Shown here piece by piece: positions 32,298 to 41,196 of a stretch of 64,000 nucleotides of DNA. The notes under the pieces are model-generated. The model was not told the DNA's origin. It saw nothing but the letters and a program-made list of their open reading frames with translations, and ran no database searches. Origin of the DNA: Thalassobius sp050633445 (GTDB lineage: Bacteria > Pseudomonadota > Alphaproteobacteria > Rhodobacterales > Rhodobacteraceae). Each line of letters opens with the position of its first letter. The stretch's first letter is position 1. A program made the translations under genes and the position numbers. The stretch lies in assembly GCA_050633445.1 (NCBI GenBank), contig JBOEGN010000018.1, positions 1-64,000 of the forward strand, read 5' to 3'.

Positions 32298-32768
32298 TTA
32301 GGCGGCTTTGAACACAAGGGACACGCCGTTCAAACAATGGCGTTTCCCGGTTGGCTTTGGCCCATCATCGAAGATATGCCCCAAATGGCTGCCACAACGG
32401 CGGCAATGGCATTCCGTGCGCACCGACAGAAGCTTGCGGTCAACCTTGGTGCCAATCGCATTGGGCAAAGGTTTCCAGAAACTCGGCCATCCGGTCCCGC
32501 TGTCAAATTTGTGCTTTGACGAATACAGCGGCAAATTACAGCCCCGGCAATGGTACACACCCGGATCATAGACCTTGTCCAAAGGCGAGCTGCCGGACCT
32601 TTCGGTCCCTTCTTCGCGCATCACTTTGTACTGAAGCGGCGTCAGCATCGATTTCCACTCGGCTTTGCTGCGCTCGACCTCGAAGATTTCGGTTTTGGCC
32701 CCGCTGCGCCCGGCGACCAGAACGCCCAGCCCTCCAAGACCTGCCAGCATCATCATACGTCTGTTCAT
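32298..32768 (-). CDS. msrB: Peptide-methionine (R)-S-oxide reductase, exported
   Basis: This 156-residue MsrB reduces methionine-R-sulfoxide residues. It keeps the structural zinc cysteines (CRGCNLPL and CHCRRCGSH), the signature SGTGWPSF and the catalytic Cys in RHCLNGVSL. The N-terminal 23 residues, MNRRMMMLAGLGGLGVLVAG, form a hydrophobic export segment, with NRR suggestive of a twin-arginine signal, so this form is probably periplasmic. Stops of msrB and of the J-domain gene abut. Confidence 0.93.
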   Translation of the reverse strand: MNRRMMMLAGLGGLGVLVAGRSGAKTEIFEVERSKAEWKSMLTPLQYKVMREEGTERSGSSPLDKVYDPGVYHCRGCNLPLYSSKHKFDSGTGWPSFWKPLPNAIGTKVDRKLLSVRTECHCRRCGSHLGHIFDDGPKPTGKRHCLNGVSLVFKAA

Positions 32769-32986
32769 CGGCTCCCCTCCGTCATTAATCCGCTCAGTTT
32801 AGCACTGCTACCGATGTAAAGCGCCCCGCCCGCGGTCACGTCAAAACACGTTCAAGTGACCCGGTGCCCACGCAGGACGCGGCGGAAAAGCTGACAGGCT
32901 CTTGCCCTTCGGGCATTTATGTTGCACCACTCGGATATTGGGCAATCCGGCCCTGATTTCAGCACGTAGGCAAAGGCACACGCACT

Positions 32987-33958
32987 ATGGAAATGAACGC
33001 AAAACCCACCGAAGACGTCTCTGTTCGCGAGGTCTTTGGCATCGACACCGACATGACCGTGAAGGGCTTTGCCGAGCGTTCCGACCGCGTGCCAGAAGTC
33101 GACCTGACCTATAAATTCGACCCCGACACCACGCTGGCCATTCTGGCCGGTTTTTCGCGCAACCGCCGCGTCATGGTTCAGGGCTATCACGGCACAGGCA
33201 AATCGACTCATATCGAGCAAGTCGCCGCCCGCCTGAACTGGCCCTGTGTGCGTGTGAACCTGGACAGCCACATCAGCCGGATCGACCTGATTGGTAAGGA
33301 CGCGATCAAGCTGAAAGACGGCAAACAGGTCACTGAATTCCACGAAGGCATCCTGCCCTGGGCCTTGCGCAATCCCACTGCGATTGTGTTCGATGAATAT
33401 GATGCGGGCCGTGCGGACGTGATGTTCGTGATCCAGCGCGTGCTTGAGCATGACGGCAAATTGACCTTGCTGGACCAGAACGAAGTCATCAACCCGAACC
33501 CCTATTTCCGCCTGTTTGCCACGGCGAACACGGTTGGTTTGGGCGACACGACCGGCCTGTACCACGGCACGCAGCAGATCAACCAGGCGCAGATGGACCG
33601 TTGGTCGCTGGTGGCAACGCTGAATTACCTGTCGCATGACGCCGAAACCCAGATCGTTCTGTCCAAGAACCCGCATTACAACACCGAAACCGGGCGCAAG
33701 ACGATTGCGCAGATGGTGACGCTGGCCGCTCTGACCCGGACCGCCTTTATGAACGGTGATCTGTCCACTGTGATGAGCCCCCGGACGGTGATCAACTGGG
33801 CCCAGAACGCCGAGATTTTCCGCAATGTCGGCTATGCTTTCCGCCTGTCCTTCTTGAACAAATGTGACGAGCTGGAACGCCAGACTGTGGCCGAATTCTA
33901 CCAGCGTTGTTTTGACGAAGAGCTGCCCGAAAGCGCCGCGTCAATGGCGATGACCTGA
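32987..33958 (+). CDS. cobS: Cobaltochelatase subunit CobS
   Basis: CobS (323 residues) is the AAA+ ATPase of the aerobic cobaltochelatase (CobNST), which inserts cobalt into hydrogenobyrinic acid a,c-diamide. It shows Walker A GYHGTGKST, a Walker B-like IVFDEYDAG, the sensor region FATANTVGLGDTTGLY and the arginine-containing MSPRTVINWA. It is 1450 bases upstream of cobT, separated by a secreted protein gene and a glycosyltransferase-like gene. A strong intrinsic terminator follows, so it is a separate transcription unit from cobT. Confidence 0.97.
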   Translation: MEMNAKPTEDVSVREVFGIDTDMTVKGFAERSDRVPEVDLTYKFDPDTTLAILAGFSRNRRVMVQGYHGTGKSTHIEQVAARLNWPCVRVNLDSHISRIDLIGKDAIKLKDGKQVTEFHEGILPWALRNPTAIVFDEYDAGRADVMFVIQRVLEHDGKLTLLDQNEVINPNPYFRLFATANTVGLGDTTGLYHGTQQINQAQMDRWSLVATLNYLSHDAETQIVLSKNPHYNTETGRKTIAQMVTLAALTRTAFMNGDLSTVMSPRTVINWAQNAEIFRNVGYAFRLSFLNKCDELERQTVAEFYQRCFDEELPESAASMAMT

Positions 33959-33984
33959 ACCAAGCTCAAAAATGATCCACTGGA

Positions 33985-34010
33985 AACGGCCCCAATTCGG
34001 GGCCGTTTTT
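33985..34010 (+). terminator. Intrinsic terminator after cobS
   Basis: Nine-base-pair stem AACGGCCCC (33985-33993) with GGGGCCGTT (33999-34007), loop AATTC, followed by TTT (T-run TTTTT over 34006-34010). Placed 26 bases after the cobS stop. Confidence 0.85.
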
Positions 34011-34091
34011 AGTTGTGTTAACAAAGTCGCAAAAGAATAGTTTTTATACTGCACACTTGATACGCTGATTTTTGACCGTAAAGTCTAAAAC

Positions 34092-34487
34092 ATGAGCAGT
34101 TTAAAAACTTGTCTGGCAGGCCTTTTTCTGGGTGGCACGCTGTCCACCCTGGCTCCTTCTGCGCAGGCGTTTTCGGCGGATGAACAGCTTAGGTTCTTTG
34201 CTCATTGCGCGGGGCGACTGTCCGCTCAGATGGAATTTCAATGGATGTTCGATGGTATCGCTTCGGAGCGCACAAAGGCCGAGCGACAAGACGTCATCGA
34301 CATTCTGGACACGATGATCCCCGATGGGCGCGGGCGCGAGGTTCTACACTGGCGGATCGAGGCGAAACAAGCGCAGGCCGTTTTGCTGAACCGCAGCACC
34401 TTCGGACAGGACCAACGTCAGGCGCGCATGGCCAGCAAATTGGCACTGCGCAACGTCAATGAATGCCGCGCGGTGCTGATCAGTTAA
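34092..34487 (+). CDS. Small secreted hypothetical protein
   Basis: This 131-residue protein starts with a signal peptide (MSSLKTCLAGLFLGGTLSTLAPSAQA, predicted cleavage before FSADEQ). The mature part of about 105 residues is helical, with two cysteines (in AHCAGRL and NECRAV) that could form a disulfide, plus several glutamine-rich helices. I do not recognise a domain. Its stop overlaps the 3-prime end of the convergent glycosyltransferase-like gene by 4 bases. Confidence 0.62.
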   Translation: MSSLKTCLAGLFLGGTLSTLAPSAQAFSADEQLRFFAHCAGRLSAQMEFQWMFDGIASERTKAERQDVIDILDTMIPDGRGREVLHWRIEAKQAQAVLLNRSTFGQDQRQARMASKLALRNVNECRAVLIS

Positions 34488-35257
34488 AACATCCGACGAT
34501 CATTGCTGCCAGCAGGGGCCAAAGCGTATCCCTCGCCTTTGACAACCACTTGACGCAATCCGGTCTGTTCATTCAAAACTTGTGCGATTTCTGATAGTTG
34601 AGGGTGGTCAGCGTGCAAAACACGCACCGCTCCGTACACAATCGGAGTCGCCGGCAGTCGGCAATTAAACGTCCCCGGAAGCGCATGCAATCGCGCTCCG
34701 CTGTCCCAAAGTGCTTGCGCCAGGGGCCACTGATCTCCGCCACCCGGAATGCCCATTTCCAACACCTCAAGCCACCGCTGAACGACACGGCGGGCGGCTT
34801 TGCGTCCGGCAAAAAACAACACCCCACCATTCCATTCTGGAAACACCTCGGGCGACGGCCGCACCAGACCCGGCGCAGGCTCCAATCCCAAGAATCCTCG
34901 CTGATCCGGGATCGGAGAATGCACACCCAGACAATCGAAATCGCCTAACATCCTCCACGCCTCGGTCAGGGAACCGGCCACATAGGTATCATTGTCGAGA
35001 TATAGGAACGGCTCACCTTCGGACGCCACATCACAAACGGCGCGGACCTTCATGAAGGGGTCGTGCCAATCATTGTCCTTTGGCCCCTGCCCCAACACCC
35101 GAGTCTCGACCGGCAAGCCTTTCAAAAAAGGCAGAAAATCCGAGGTCGTGTACACAATACAGCGCGCCGAGGGATGCTGCTCCTGCACCGAGCCGACCGA
35201 CTGCGCCAGTTGATCCGCATATTTTTGCCCGCCATAGGCGCAATAGATGATTTTCAT
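34484..35257 (-). CDS. Glycosyltransferase-like protein (GT-A fold, GT8-like)
   Basis: This 257-residue protein has the start of a nucleotide-sugar transferase fold (MKIIYCAYGGQKYADQLAQSV) and a D-x-D type metal motif in FLYLDNDTYV (residues about 92-101), then FPEWNGGVLFF and GDQWPLAQALW, a pattern seen in GT8-like enzymes. The donor and acceptor are unknown. The upstream in-frame extension to 35353 is unlikely. It is divergent from cobT, 152 bases away, and convergent with the small secreted protein. Confidence 0.72.
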   Translation of the reverse strand: MKIIYCAYGGQKYADQLAQSVGSVQEQHPSARCIVYTTSDFLPFLKGLPVETRVLGQGPKDNDWHDPFMKVRAVCDVASEGEPFLYLDNDTYVAGSLTEAWRMLGDFDCLGVHSPIPDQRGFLGLEPAPGLVRPSPEVFPEWNGGVLFFAGRKAARRVVQRWLEVLEMGIPGGGDQWPLAQALWDSGARLHALPGTFNCRLPATPIVYGAVRVLHADHPQLSEIAQVLNEQTGLRQVVVKGEGYALAPAGSNDRRMF

Positions 35258-35409
35258 CGGTGCCTGACCCCCTGCCGATTGATTTGCAGCATAGGCCCAA
35301 CGACCTAAATGTGAAACATGCGACCCAACGGGACGCGCGGGGCCACTGGTCAATCGGGTCTGCCCGGATTAGGGTGCGGCAACAACTTTTGTTAACTCCG
35401 GCGCATGCG

Positions 35410-37197
35410 ATGAAGAAATCAGACAACCCCGCAGATCCGTTCAAAAAAGCCTTGGCCGAAGCGACCAAAGTGCTGGCGGATGACGCGGACCTGAACGTGA
35501 ATTATTCAGTCGATCCGGCAGGCATTGCTGGTGACACGATGCGCCTGCCACAGGTGACGCGTCGCATGACCCGCGACGAGGTGTTGATCGCGCGGGGCAC
35601 GGCAGATGCATTGGCGATGCAGCGCAAGTATCACGACAACACGGTGCATGATCGTTATGCGCCTCCTGGTGACATGGCCCGCAGCCTGTACGAGGCGATG
35701 GAAACCGCCCGATGCGAGGCGATGGGCGCGCGCGACATGCCCGGCACGGCGGGCAATATCGACGCTAAAATTGATACCGATGCCCGCCGTCTGGGCTATG
35801 ATCAGATCAAGCAAACCTCGGACGCGCCATTGTCTGTCGCGGCGGGCTATATGATCCGCCAATTGGCCACTGGCCGCGAGCTGCCCCCCGCCGCCCGCAA
35901 CGTGCTGGATCTGTGGAGCGGCTTCATCGAGGATCAGGCTGGCGGTACGCTTGAGGACTTGCAGGGCAAGCTCTCTGATCAGTCAGAGTTTGCTAAACTT
36001 GCCCGTCAGATCATCGAAGATTTGGGCTATGGCGATCAGCTGGGCGATGACCCGGACGAACCTGACGAAGAGGATCAGGACGACGCCGAGGACAACGCCG
36101 AAGAGGAGCAGGATCCCGATTCCAGCGGGCAGGATGATCAAGACGATCAAGAGGCCGAGGCCGATCCCGAGCAGTCGCAAGACGAAACGCAGGACAGTTC
36201 CGAAGCGCAGGTTTCCACGGATGACATGGCCGAAGACGAAATGTCAGAAGAGGCCGAGCTGCCCGAAGGTGACGCGCCCTTGGAACCGCCGCCCCCTGCC
36301 CCTCTGTCCGACGCGGACCCGAATTATACGGCGTATAACACTGATAACGATGAAGAAATCCCAGCCGAGGACTTGGCCGAACCTGCCGAGTTGGAGCGCC
36401 TGCGCGCCTATCTGGATCAGCAGCTGGAGCCCCTGAAAGGGGCCGTCGGACGGCTCGCCAACAAGTTGCAACGCCGCTTGCAGGCACAACAAAGCCGCTC
36501 GTGGTTGTTTGACATGGAAGAGGGCATTTTGGACGCTGGACGTCTGGCGCGCGTGGTGGCGAATCCCACGACTCCGCTGTCCTTTAAGGTCGAAAAAGAC
36601 ACTGAATTCCGCGACACCGTGGTGACGCTGCTGCTGGATAACTCTGGCTCGATGCGGGGTCGTCCGATCTCGATCGCGGCGATTTGTGCGGACGTTTTGG
36701 CGCGAACTCTGGAACGTTGCGACGTGAAGGTCGAGGTTCTGGGCTTTACCACTCGTGCGTGGAAAGGCGGGCAAAGCCGTGAAAAATGGCTGGCCGAAGG
36801 ACGTCCGCAACAACCCGGCCGCCTGAACGACCTGCGCCACATCGTGTATAAAAAAGCAGACGCCCCGATGCGCCGGACCCGCAACAATCTGGGTCTGATG
36901 ATGAAAGAGGGCCTGCNNACGGCGAGGCGCTGGAATGGGCCCATCGCCGGATGCTGGCCCGGCCCGAGCAGCGGAAAATCTTGATGGTGATCTCGGATGG
37001 GGCCCCGGTGGATGATTCAACCCTGTCGGTTAACCCCGCGAATTANNGGCCATGATGTGACGCGCTATTATCAGCACGCCGTAACCATCACGGATGTCGA
37101 ACAATTGGCTGGTGCGATGACCGAACAACTGGCTGCTTTGTTCGATCAGGACCCGCGCGCACGCGCCCGCATGATGGGTATCAAAAGGGCCAGCTAG
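35410..37197 (+). CDS. cobT: Cobaltochelatase subunit CobT (interrupted by two assembly gaps)
   Basis: CobT forms the AAA+ complex with CobS in the aerobic cobaltochelatase. Here the first about 500 residues read in one frame: a helical N-terminal domain (1-210), a strongly acidic linker (about 215-335, rich in D and E), then a von Willebrand A-like domain with the MIDAS motif LLLDNSGSMRG. At 36917-36918 and 37046-37047 there are two Ns, and the downstream sequence continues in other frames (GEALEWAHRRMLARPEQRKILMVISDGAP, then GHDVTRYYQHAVTITDVEQL) that match CobT. The 2-base Ns thus stand for longer missing sequence, estimated at about 13 and 73 bases. The gene is probably intact in the organism. 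Confidence 0.9.
36917..36918. other. Assembly gap (NN) in cobT
   Basis: Two Ns, with an apparent frame change across them. From the CobT pattern about 13 further bases are missing here. Confidence 0.85.
37046..37047. other. Assembly gap (NN) in cobT
   Basis: Two Ns between VNPANY and GHDVTRYY; about 25 residues of the VWA domain are missing, so the true gap is near 70-75 bases. Confidence 0.8.
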
Positions 37198-37223
37198 CCA
37201 GCTCACACAACTTGGGGGACAGG

Positions 37224-39026
37224 ATGTTTCAAAGTTTCGAGGAAAGCTCGGACCCCAGTCAGGGGCCTGCGCGACTGGAGCTGTTACGTACCGAACTAAC
37301 GCGCGAAGGCCTGGCCGGATTTCTGATCCCCCGCGCGGACGTGCATCAGGGCGAATATGTTGCCCCCCGTGATGAGCGTTTGGCGTGGCTGACCGGTTTC
37401 ACAGGCTCGGCCGGATTTTGCGCAGCACTTGCTGACACGGCCGGCGTGTTCATCGACGGGCGCTATCGCACCCAGGTCAAAGCGCAGGTGGATCTGGACC
37501 ATTTCCAACCCGTGCCCTGGCCCGAAACCTGTTTGGGCGACTGGCTGCTGGCGCAACTGCCAGAGGGCGGCATTGTCGGTTTCGATCCCTGGCTACACAG
37601 CGTCGAAGAGATCGAGGACCTGAGCCAGATTTTGGCGGGGTCGGGCATTTTGTTGCAACCTGTCAGCAATCTGGTGGACCGGATTTGGCCCGATCAGCCA
37701 GCCGCTCCGCTGGGTCGGATCACTGTCTATCCCGATGATCTGGCAGGCATCAGCCACCAGGAAAAACGCCAAGTTATCGCAGAGAAACTCAGCCGAGCCG
37801 GACAGGAATCCACCGTCCTGACCCTGCCTGACTCTATTGCCTGGTTGCTGAACATTCGCGGTTCGGACATTCAGCGCAATCCGGTGCCGCATTGCTTTGC
37901 CATCCTGCATAAGAATGGCCATCTGTCGCTGTTCGTTGACCCGGAAAAACTGGACGACGCGCTGCGCAGCCATCTTGGGCGCCAGGTTACGCTGCGGCCA
38001 CCCTCGGCCTTTGCTGCGGCGGTGCGGTCGTTGACCGGTCCTGTGCGGTTGGACCGAGGCTCGGTTCCCGTGCAGGTGCAGGCCGAGCTGACCGAGGCAA
38101 ACGTCCCGATCGCCTGGGCGCAAGACCCCTGCGTCCTGCCCAAAGCCTGCAAATCGGAGGCCGAGATTGCCGCCACCCGCGAGGCACATCTGACCGACGC
38201 CGCCGCCATGTGCGAGTTTCTGGCCTGGTTCGATGCCCAAGCCCCTGGAACAATTACGGAAATCGACGTCGTCAAAACGCTGGAGTCCTACCGGCGCGCG
38301 ACCAATGCGCTGTTGGATATCAGTTTTGACACGATCTCGGGCACTGGCTCGAATGGTGCCGTGATCCATTATCGCGTCACTGAGAACACCAATGCGCGGC
38401 TTGAGGACGGGCAGCTGATCGTCGTCGATAGCGGCGGCCAATACCTGAACGGCACCACCGATATCACCCGCACGCTGCCTGTTGGCGTGGTCGGAACTGA
38501 CGGAAAAACCTGCTTTACCCGCGTGCTGCAAGGCATGATCGGCATATCCCGGCTGCGGTTCCCGCGCGGCCTGGCTGGGCGCGATCTGGACGCCATCGCG
38601 CGCTATCCGCTGTGGTTGGCCGGGCTGGACTATAATCACGGTACCGGCCATGGCGTCGGCGTGTATCTGTGCGTTCATGAGGGGCCACAACGGCTGAGCC
38701 GCGTGTCGACAGTGCCCCTGAAACCCGGAATGATCCTGTCAAACGAGCCGGGTTATTACCGCGAGGGCGCATTTGGCATTCGTATCGAGAACCTGATCGT
38801 GGTACAGGATGCTCCTGACCTGATCGGCGCGGATGACAGGCCCATGCACAGCTTTGAAACGCTGACCTGGGTTCCGATTGACCGCAGGCTGATCGACACT
38901 AAGTTGCTGAGCGCAGACGAAATTCACTGGCTCAACGAGTATCACACAGCGTGCCGCGACAAAATCGTCCCTCGGTTAACCGAGACGGCTGCGATATGGT
39001 TGCGCCAAGCGACAGAACCGCTGTGA
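37224..39026 (+). CDS. Aminopeptidase P family (M24B, Xaa-Pro aminopeptidase)
   Basis: This 600-residue protein has two creatinase-N-type domains (start: GLAGFLIPRADVHQGEYV) and a C-terminal pita-bread peptidase domain with the five metal ligands: Asp in VVDSGGQYLNGTTDITRTL (two Asp), His in NHGTGHGVG, Glu in SNEPGYY and Glu in FGIRIENL. It cleaves X-Pro bonds in the cytosol and is of the large PEPP type. TTG at 37212 opens the frame, but ATG 37224 follows GGGGGACAGG. It begins 26 bases after cobT. Confidence 0.92.
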   Translation: MFQSFEESSDPSQGPARLELLRTELTREGLAGFLIPRADVHQGEYVAPRDERLAWLTGFTGSAGFCAALADTAGVFIDGRYRTQVKAQVDLDHFQPVPWPETCLGDWLLAQLPEGGIVGFDPWLHSVEEIEDLSQILAGSGILLQPVSNLVDRIWPDQPAAPLGRITVYPDDLAGISHQEKRQVIAEKLSRAGQESTVLTLPDSIAWLLNIRGSDIQRNPVPHCFAILHKNGHLSLFVDPEKLDDALRSHLGRQVTLRPPSAFAAAVRSLTGPVRLDRGSVPVQVQAELTEANVPIAWAQDPCVLPKACKSEAEIAATREAHLTDAAAMCEFLAWFDAQAPGTITEIDVVKTLESYRRATNALLDISFDTISGTGSNGAVIHYRVTENTNARLEDGQLIVVDSGGQYLNGTTDITRTLPVGVVGTDGKTCFTRVLQGMIGISRLRFPRGLAGRDLDAIARYPLWLAGLDYNHGTGHGVGVYLCVHEGPQRLSRVSTVPLKPGMILSNEPGYYREGAFGIRIENLIVVQDAPDLIGADDRPMHSFETLTWVPIDRRLIDTKLLSADEIHWLNEYHTACRDKIVPRLTETAAIWLRQATEPL

Positions 39027-39080
39027 CATCTTATTGTCGCAAAAGCGGTCGATAAGCAGAAAAACTCCGGGGAGACGGAT

Positions 39081-39425
39081 ATGGGTAATGACATGACAAT
39101 TCGCAACGCCGAAGGCACTTGGGTGGTGCGCGCCGGTGGTGCTGTATTGGGTGAGACGAGTAAGGCACTGGAACTAAACGAAGAAGGCCTGGCTTCGGTG
39201 ATCTATTTCCCGCGCGGCGACATCGCAATGGCGTTTCTGGACAAGACATCCAAGGTCACCCATTGCCCCAAAAAGGGCGATGCCACGCATTATTCGATCG
39301 TGACGAAATCCACCACGTTGAAAGACGCCGCCTGGAGCTATGAGGCCCCGTTCGAAGCGGCCGAGCAGATCAACGGCTATCTGGCCTTTTATAAATCCGA
39401 CACGCTGGCCGTCGAACGCCTTTAA
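39081..39425 (+). CDS. DUF427 domain-containing protein
   Basis: This 114-residue protein belongs to DUF427: WVVRAGGAVLGETSKALELNEEGLASVIYFPRGDIAM and HCPKKGDATHYSIV are diagnostic. Function is unknown. GGGGAGA precedes the start, although a second ATG 12 bases in (39093) is also possible. It follows the aminopeptidase gene by 54 bases and its stop overlaps the convergent CLC gene by 4 bases. Confidence 0.86.
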   Translation: MGNDMTIRNAEGTWVVRAGGAVLGETSKALELNEEGLASVIYFPRGDIAMAFLDKTSKVTHCPKKGDATHYSIVTKSTTLKDAAWSYEAPFEAAEQINGYLAFYKSDTLAVERL

Positions 39426-41110
39426 GAATGTTCCTCGGCCGCAGTGGCGGCCAGGGCCCGGTTGAAGGCTTTCAACGCATCCACATGGAACAAGGCGCCC
39501 CTAATCTGGAGCGCTTCGTCGTTTTCTGGTTTCGCAATGACTGGCAGGAACGGGGTCCCTGCCTTCTCGAACAGGGGCATCGCTTGTTCCAGGGTCGCGT
39601 TGCCTTCGATGAATATCCCGTCCTCGACCATTTCCGCGCAACGCTCAGTATCCGCGGCCCCTGGATCGTCGGGTTTGCGCATCAGCATATCGGCGCGGAA
39701 CATGGCCAGCAGATAGGCTTGCGGACCGGCGGCCAGATGAATGCCGCGCCTCTCTAGCTGCGTTAGGAAAAATGACCGATCCACCAGCCGTGAGGCCAGC
39801 GCGGTGGACAGCGACACCGCCACCATCACCGCCAGCCCAGTCTGCCAGTCGCCTGTCAGCTCGAACACGATCATAGTAGTCGAAATCGGCGCGCCCAATA
39901 CTGCCGCCGCAACGGCCCCCATCCCGGCCAAAGCATAGAGCGTGTGCGACCCCGACACCTCGGGGAAAATGCCTGTTGCGATCAGGCCAAAGGCCAGCCC
40001 GGTCAATGCGCCGACCATCAATGCGGGGGAAAACATCCCGCCCCCCATCCGGCCGGCCATGGTGATGGCCACCGCGATCACCTTGAGGATGGCAAAGACG
40101 ATCGCCTCGTGCCACAGCAGTTGCCCGGTCAGCGCAGCCGAGGTCGTTTCATACCCAACCCCGATGATATGCGGAAAGGCGATCGCCATCCCCCCCAACA
40201 AAGCGCCAGCCAAAGCCGGGCGCATCCATCGCGGCATCTTGGTGCCTGCCTGGATCTGATTGCCCATATCCTCGGCGATAAAAACCGCGCGCATCAGGAT
40301 GAACGCGACAAAGCCACACAGCAGCCCCAACATCAGGAACGCGGGCAATTCCACATAGAATTCCAGGGTGTTCCCCTCGGGCAGGTGAAATTCGGTGACG
40401 CCGCCAAATTCCAATCGGTTGATGATCGTTCCGGCCACGCTGGCGATCACGATGGGGGCAAAGGCGTGCACCGCAAAATGGCGCAGCACGACCTCTAGCG
40501 CGAACAGCGCCCCGGCAATGGGCGCGTTAAAACTGGCAGAAACTGCCGCCGCCACCGCACATCCCAAAAGATCGCGCCCCGTGATCCCATCCGCATGCAA
40601 GCGTTCGCTGACCCATGACGAAATGACCGAGGCCATGTGCACCACCGGCCCTTCGCGCCCGGTTGACCCGCCAGTGGACAGCGTCACCAACGATGCAAAA
40701 GCCGAGGCAAGCCCCGCCTTGCCCTCGACCCGGCCGTCATGCATGGCCGCGCCCTCGATCACATCCGCGACCGAACGTACGCGCCCGTCCGGGGTAAAAA
40801 GATGCAGCACGATGCCGGACAGCAATCCACCGGCAATGGGCAGGATCAAAATCCAATACCAAGGCAAGGATTCCGCATGACTTTGCAGATGCGCGACATC
40901 ATCGGTTCGGTACAACGTCGCCTGAATCCAGTCGATCCCCTTGCGGAAAAACAGCGCCGCCAAACCAGCGGCCACGCCGATGGCCAACGCGATCAGCCAG
41001 AACTGAAATTGGCTGGGCCCCTGACGCCTGACCAAGGCGATAGCCTCGCGTCCGGCCTGCACCGTTTGCGTCGCAGCAGAGGCCAATACTTTCCCAAGTT
41101 GTAGAGGCAT
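39422..41110 (-). CDS. CLC-family chloride channel/transporter with C-terminal CBS-like region
   Basis: This 562-residue membrane protein has the CLC motifs GSTGREGPVVH (gating glutamate present) and GGGMFSPALM, and about 18 helices, then a cytosolic C-terminal region of about 110 residues (CBS-like, from about 455). Two points are odd: the helix E motif that holds the internal proton glutamate reads LFALEVV, with Val where E. coli ClC-ec1 has Glu203, and the usual GSGIP reads RSVAD. This suggests a channel-like or uncoupled member. ATG 41110 follows GGGGAAGG. The longer frame to 41176 is rejected. Confidence 0.88.
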   Translation of the reverse strand: MPLQLGKVLASAATQTVQAGREAIALVRRQGPSQFQFWLIALAIGVAAGLAALFFRKGIDWIQATLYRTDDVAHLQSHAESLPWYWILILPIAGGLLSGIVLHLFTPDGRVRSVADVIEGAAMHDGRVEGKAGLASAFASLVTLSTGGSTGREGPVVHMASVISSWVSERLHADGITGRDLLGCAVAAAVSASFNAPIAGALFALEVVLRHFAVHAFAPIVIASVAGTIINRLEFGGVTEFHLPEGNTLEFYVELPAFLMLGLLCGFVAFILMRAVFIAEDMGNQIQAGTKMPRWMRPALAGALLGGMAIAFPHIIGVGYETTSAALTGQLLWHEAIVFAILKVIAVAITMAGRMGGGMFSPALMVGALTGLAFGLIATGIFPEVSGSHTLYALAGMGAVAAAVLGAPISTTMIVFELTGDWQTGLAVMVAVSLSTALASRLVDRSFFLTQLERRGIHLAAGPQAYLLAMFRADMLMRKPDDPGAADTERCAEMVEDGIFIEGNATLEQAMPLFEKAGTPFLPVIAKPENDEALQIRGALFHVDALKAFNRALAATAAEEHS

Positions 41111-41196
41111 TAACCTTCCCCGCGTTAGAGGTAATATTCCCTTTTCGGCATCGACCGCATAGCCTAGTGTTTCCACGCACCTTCCGGAGGAACGTC

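Noticed and set aside
32769..32986. Cobalamin riboswitch upstream of cobS
   Set aside because: No B12 box-like AGCCAGGAGACC consensus and no matching structure in the 218-base gap.
36997..37197. A separate small ORF after cobT
   Set aside because: It is the C-terminal part of cobT (GHDVTRYYQHAVTITDVEQL) seen in a different frame because of the NN gap at 37046.
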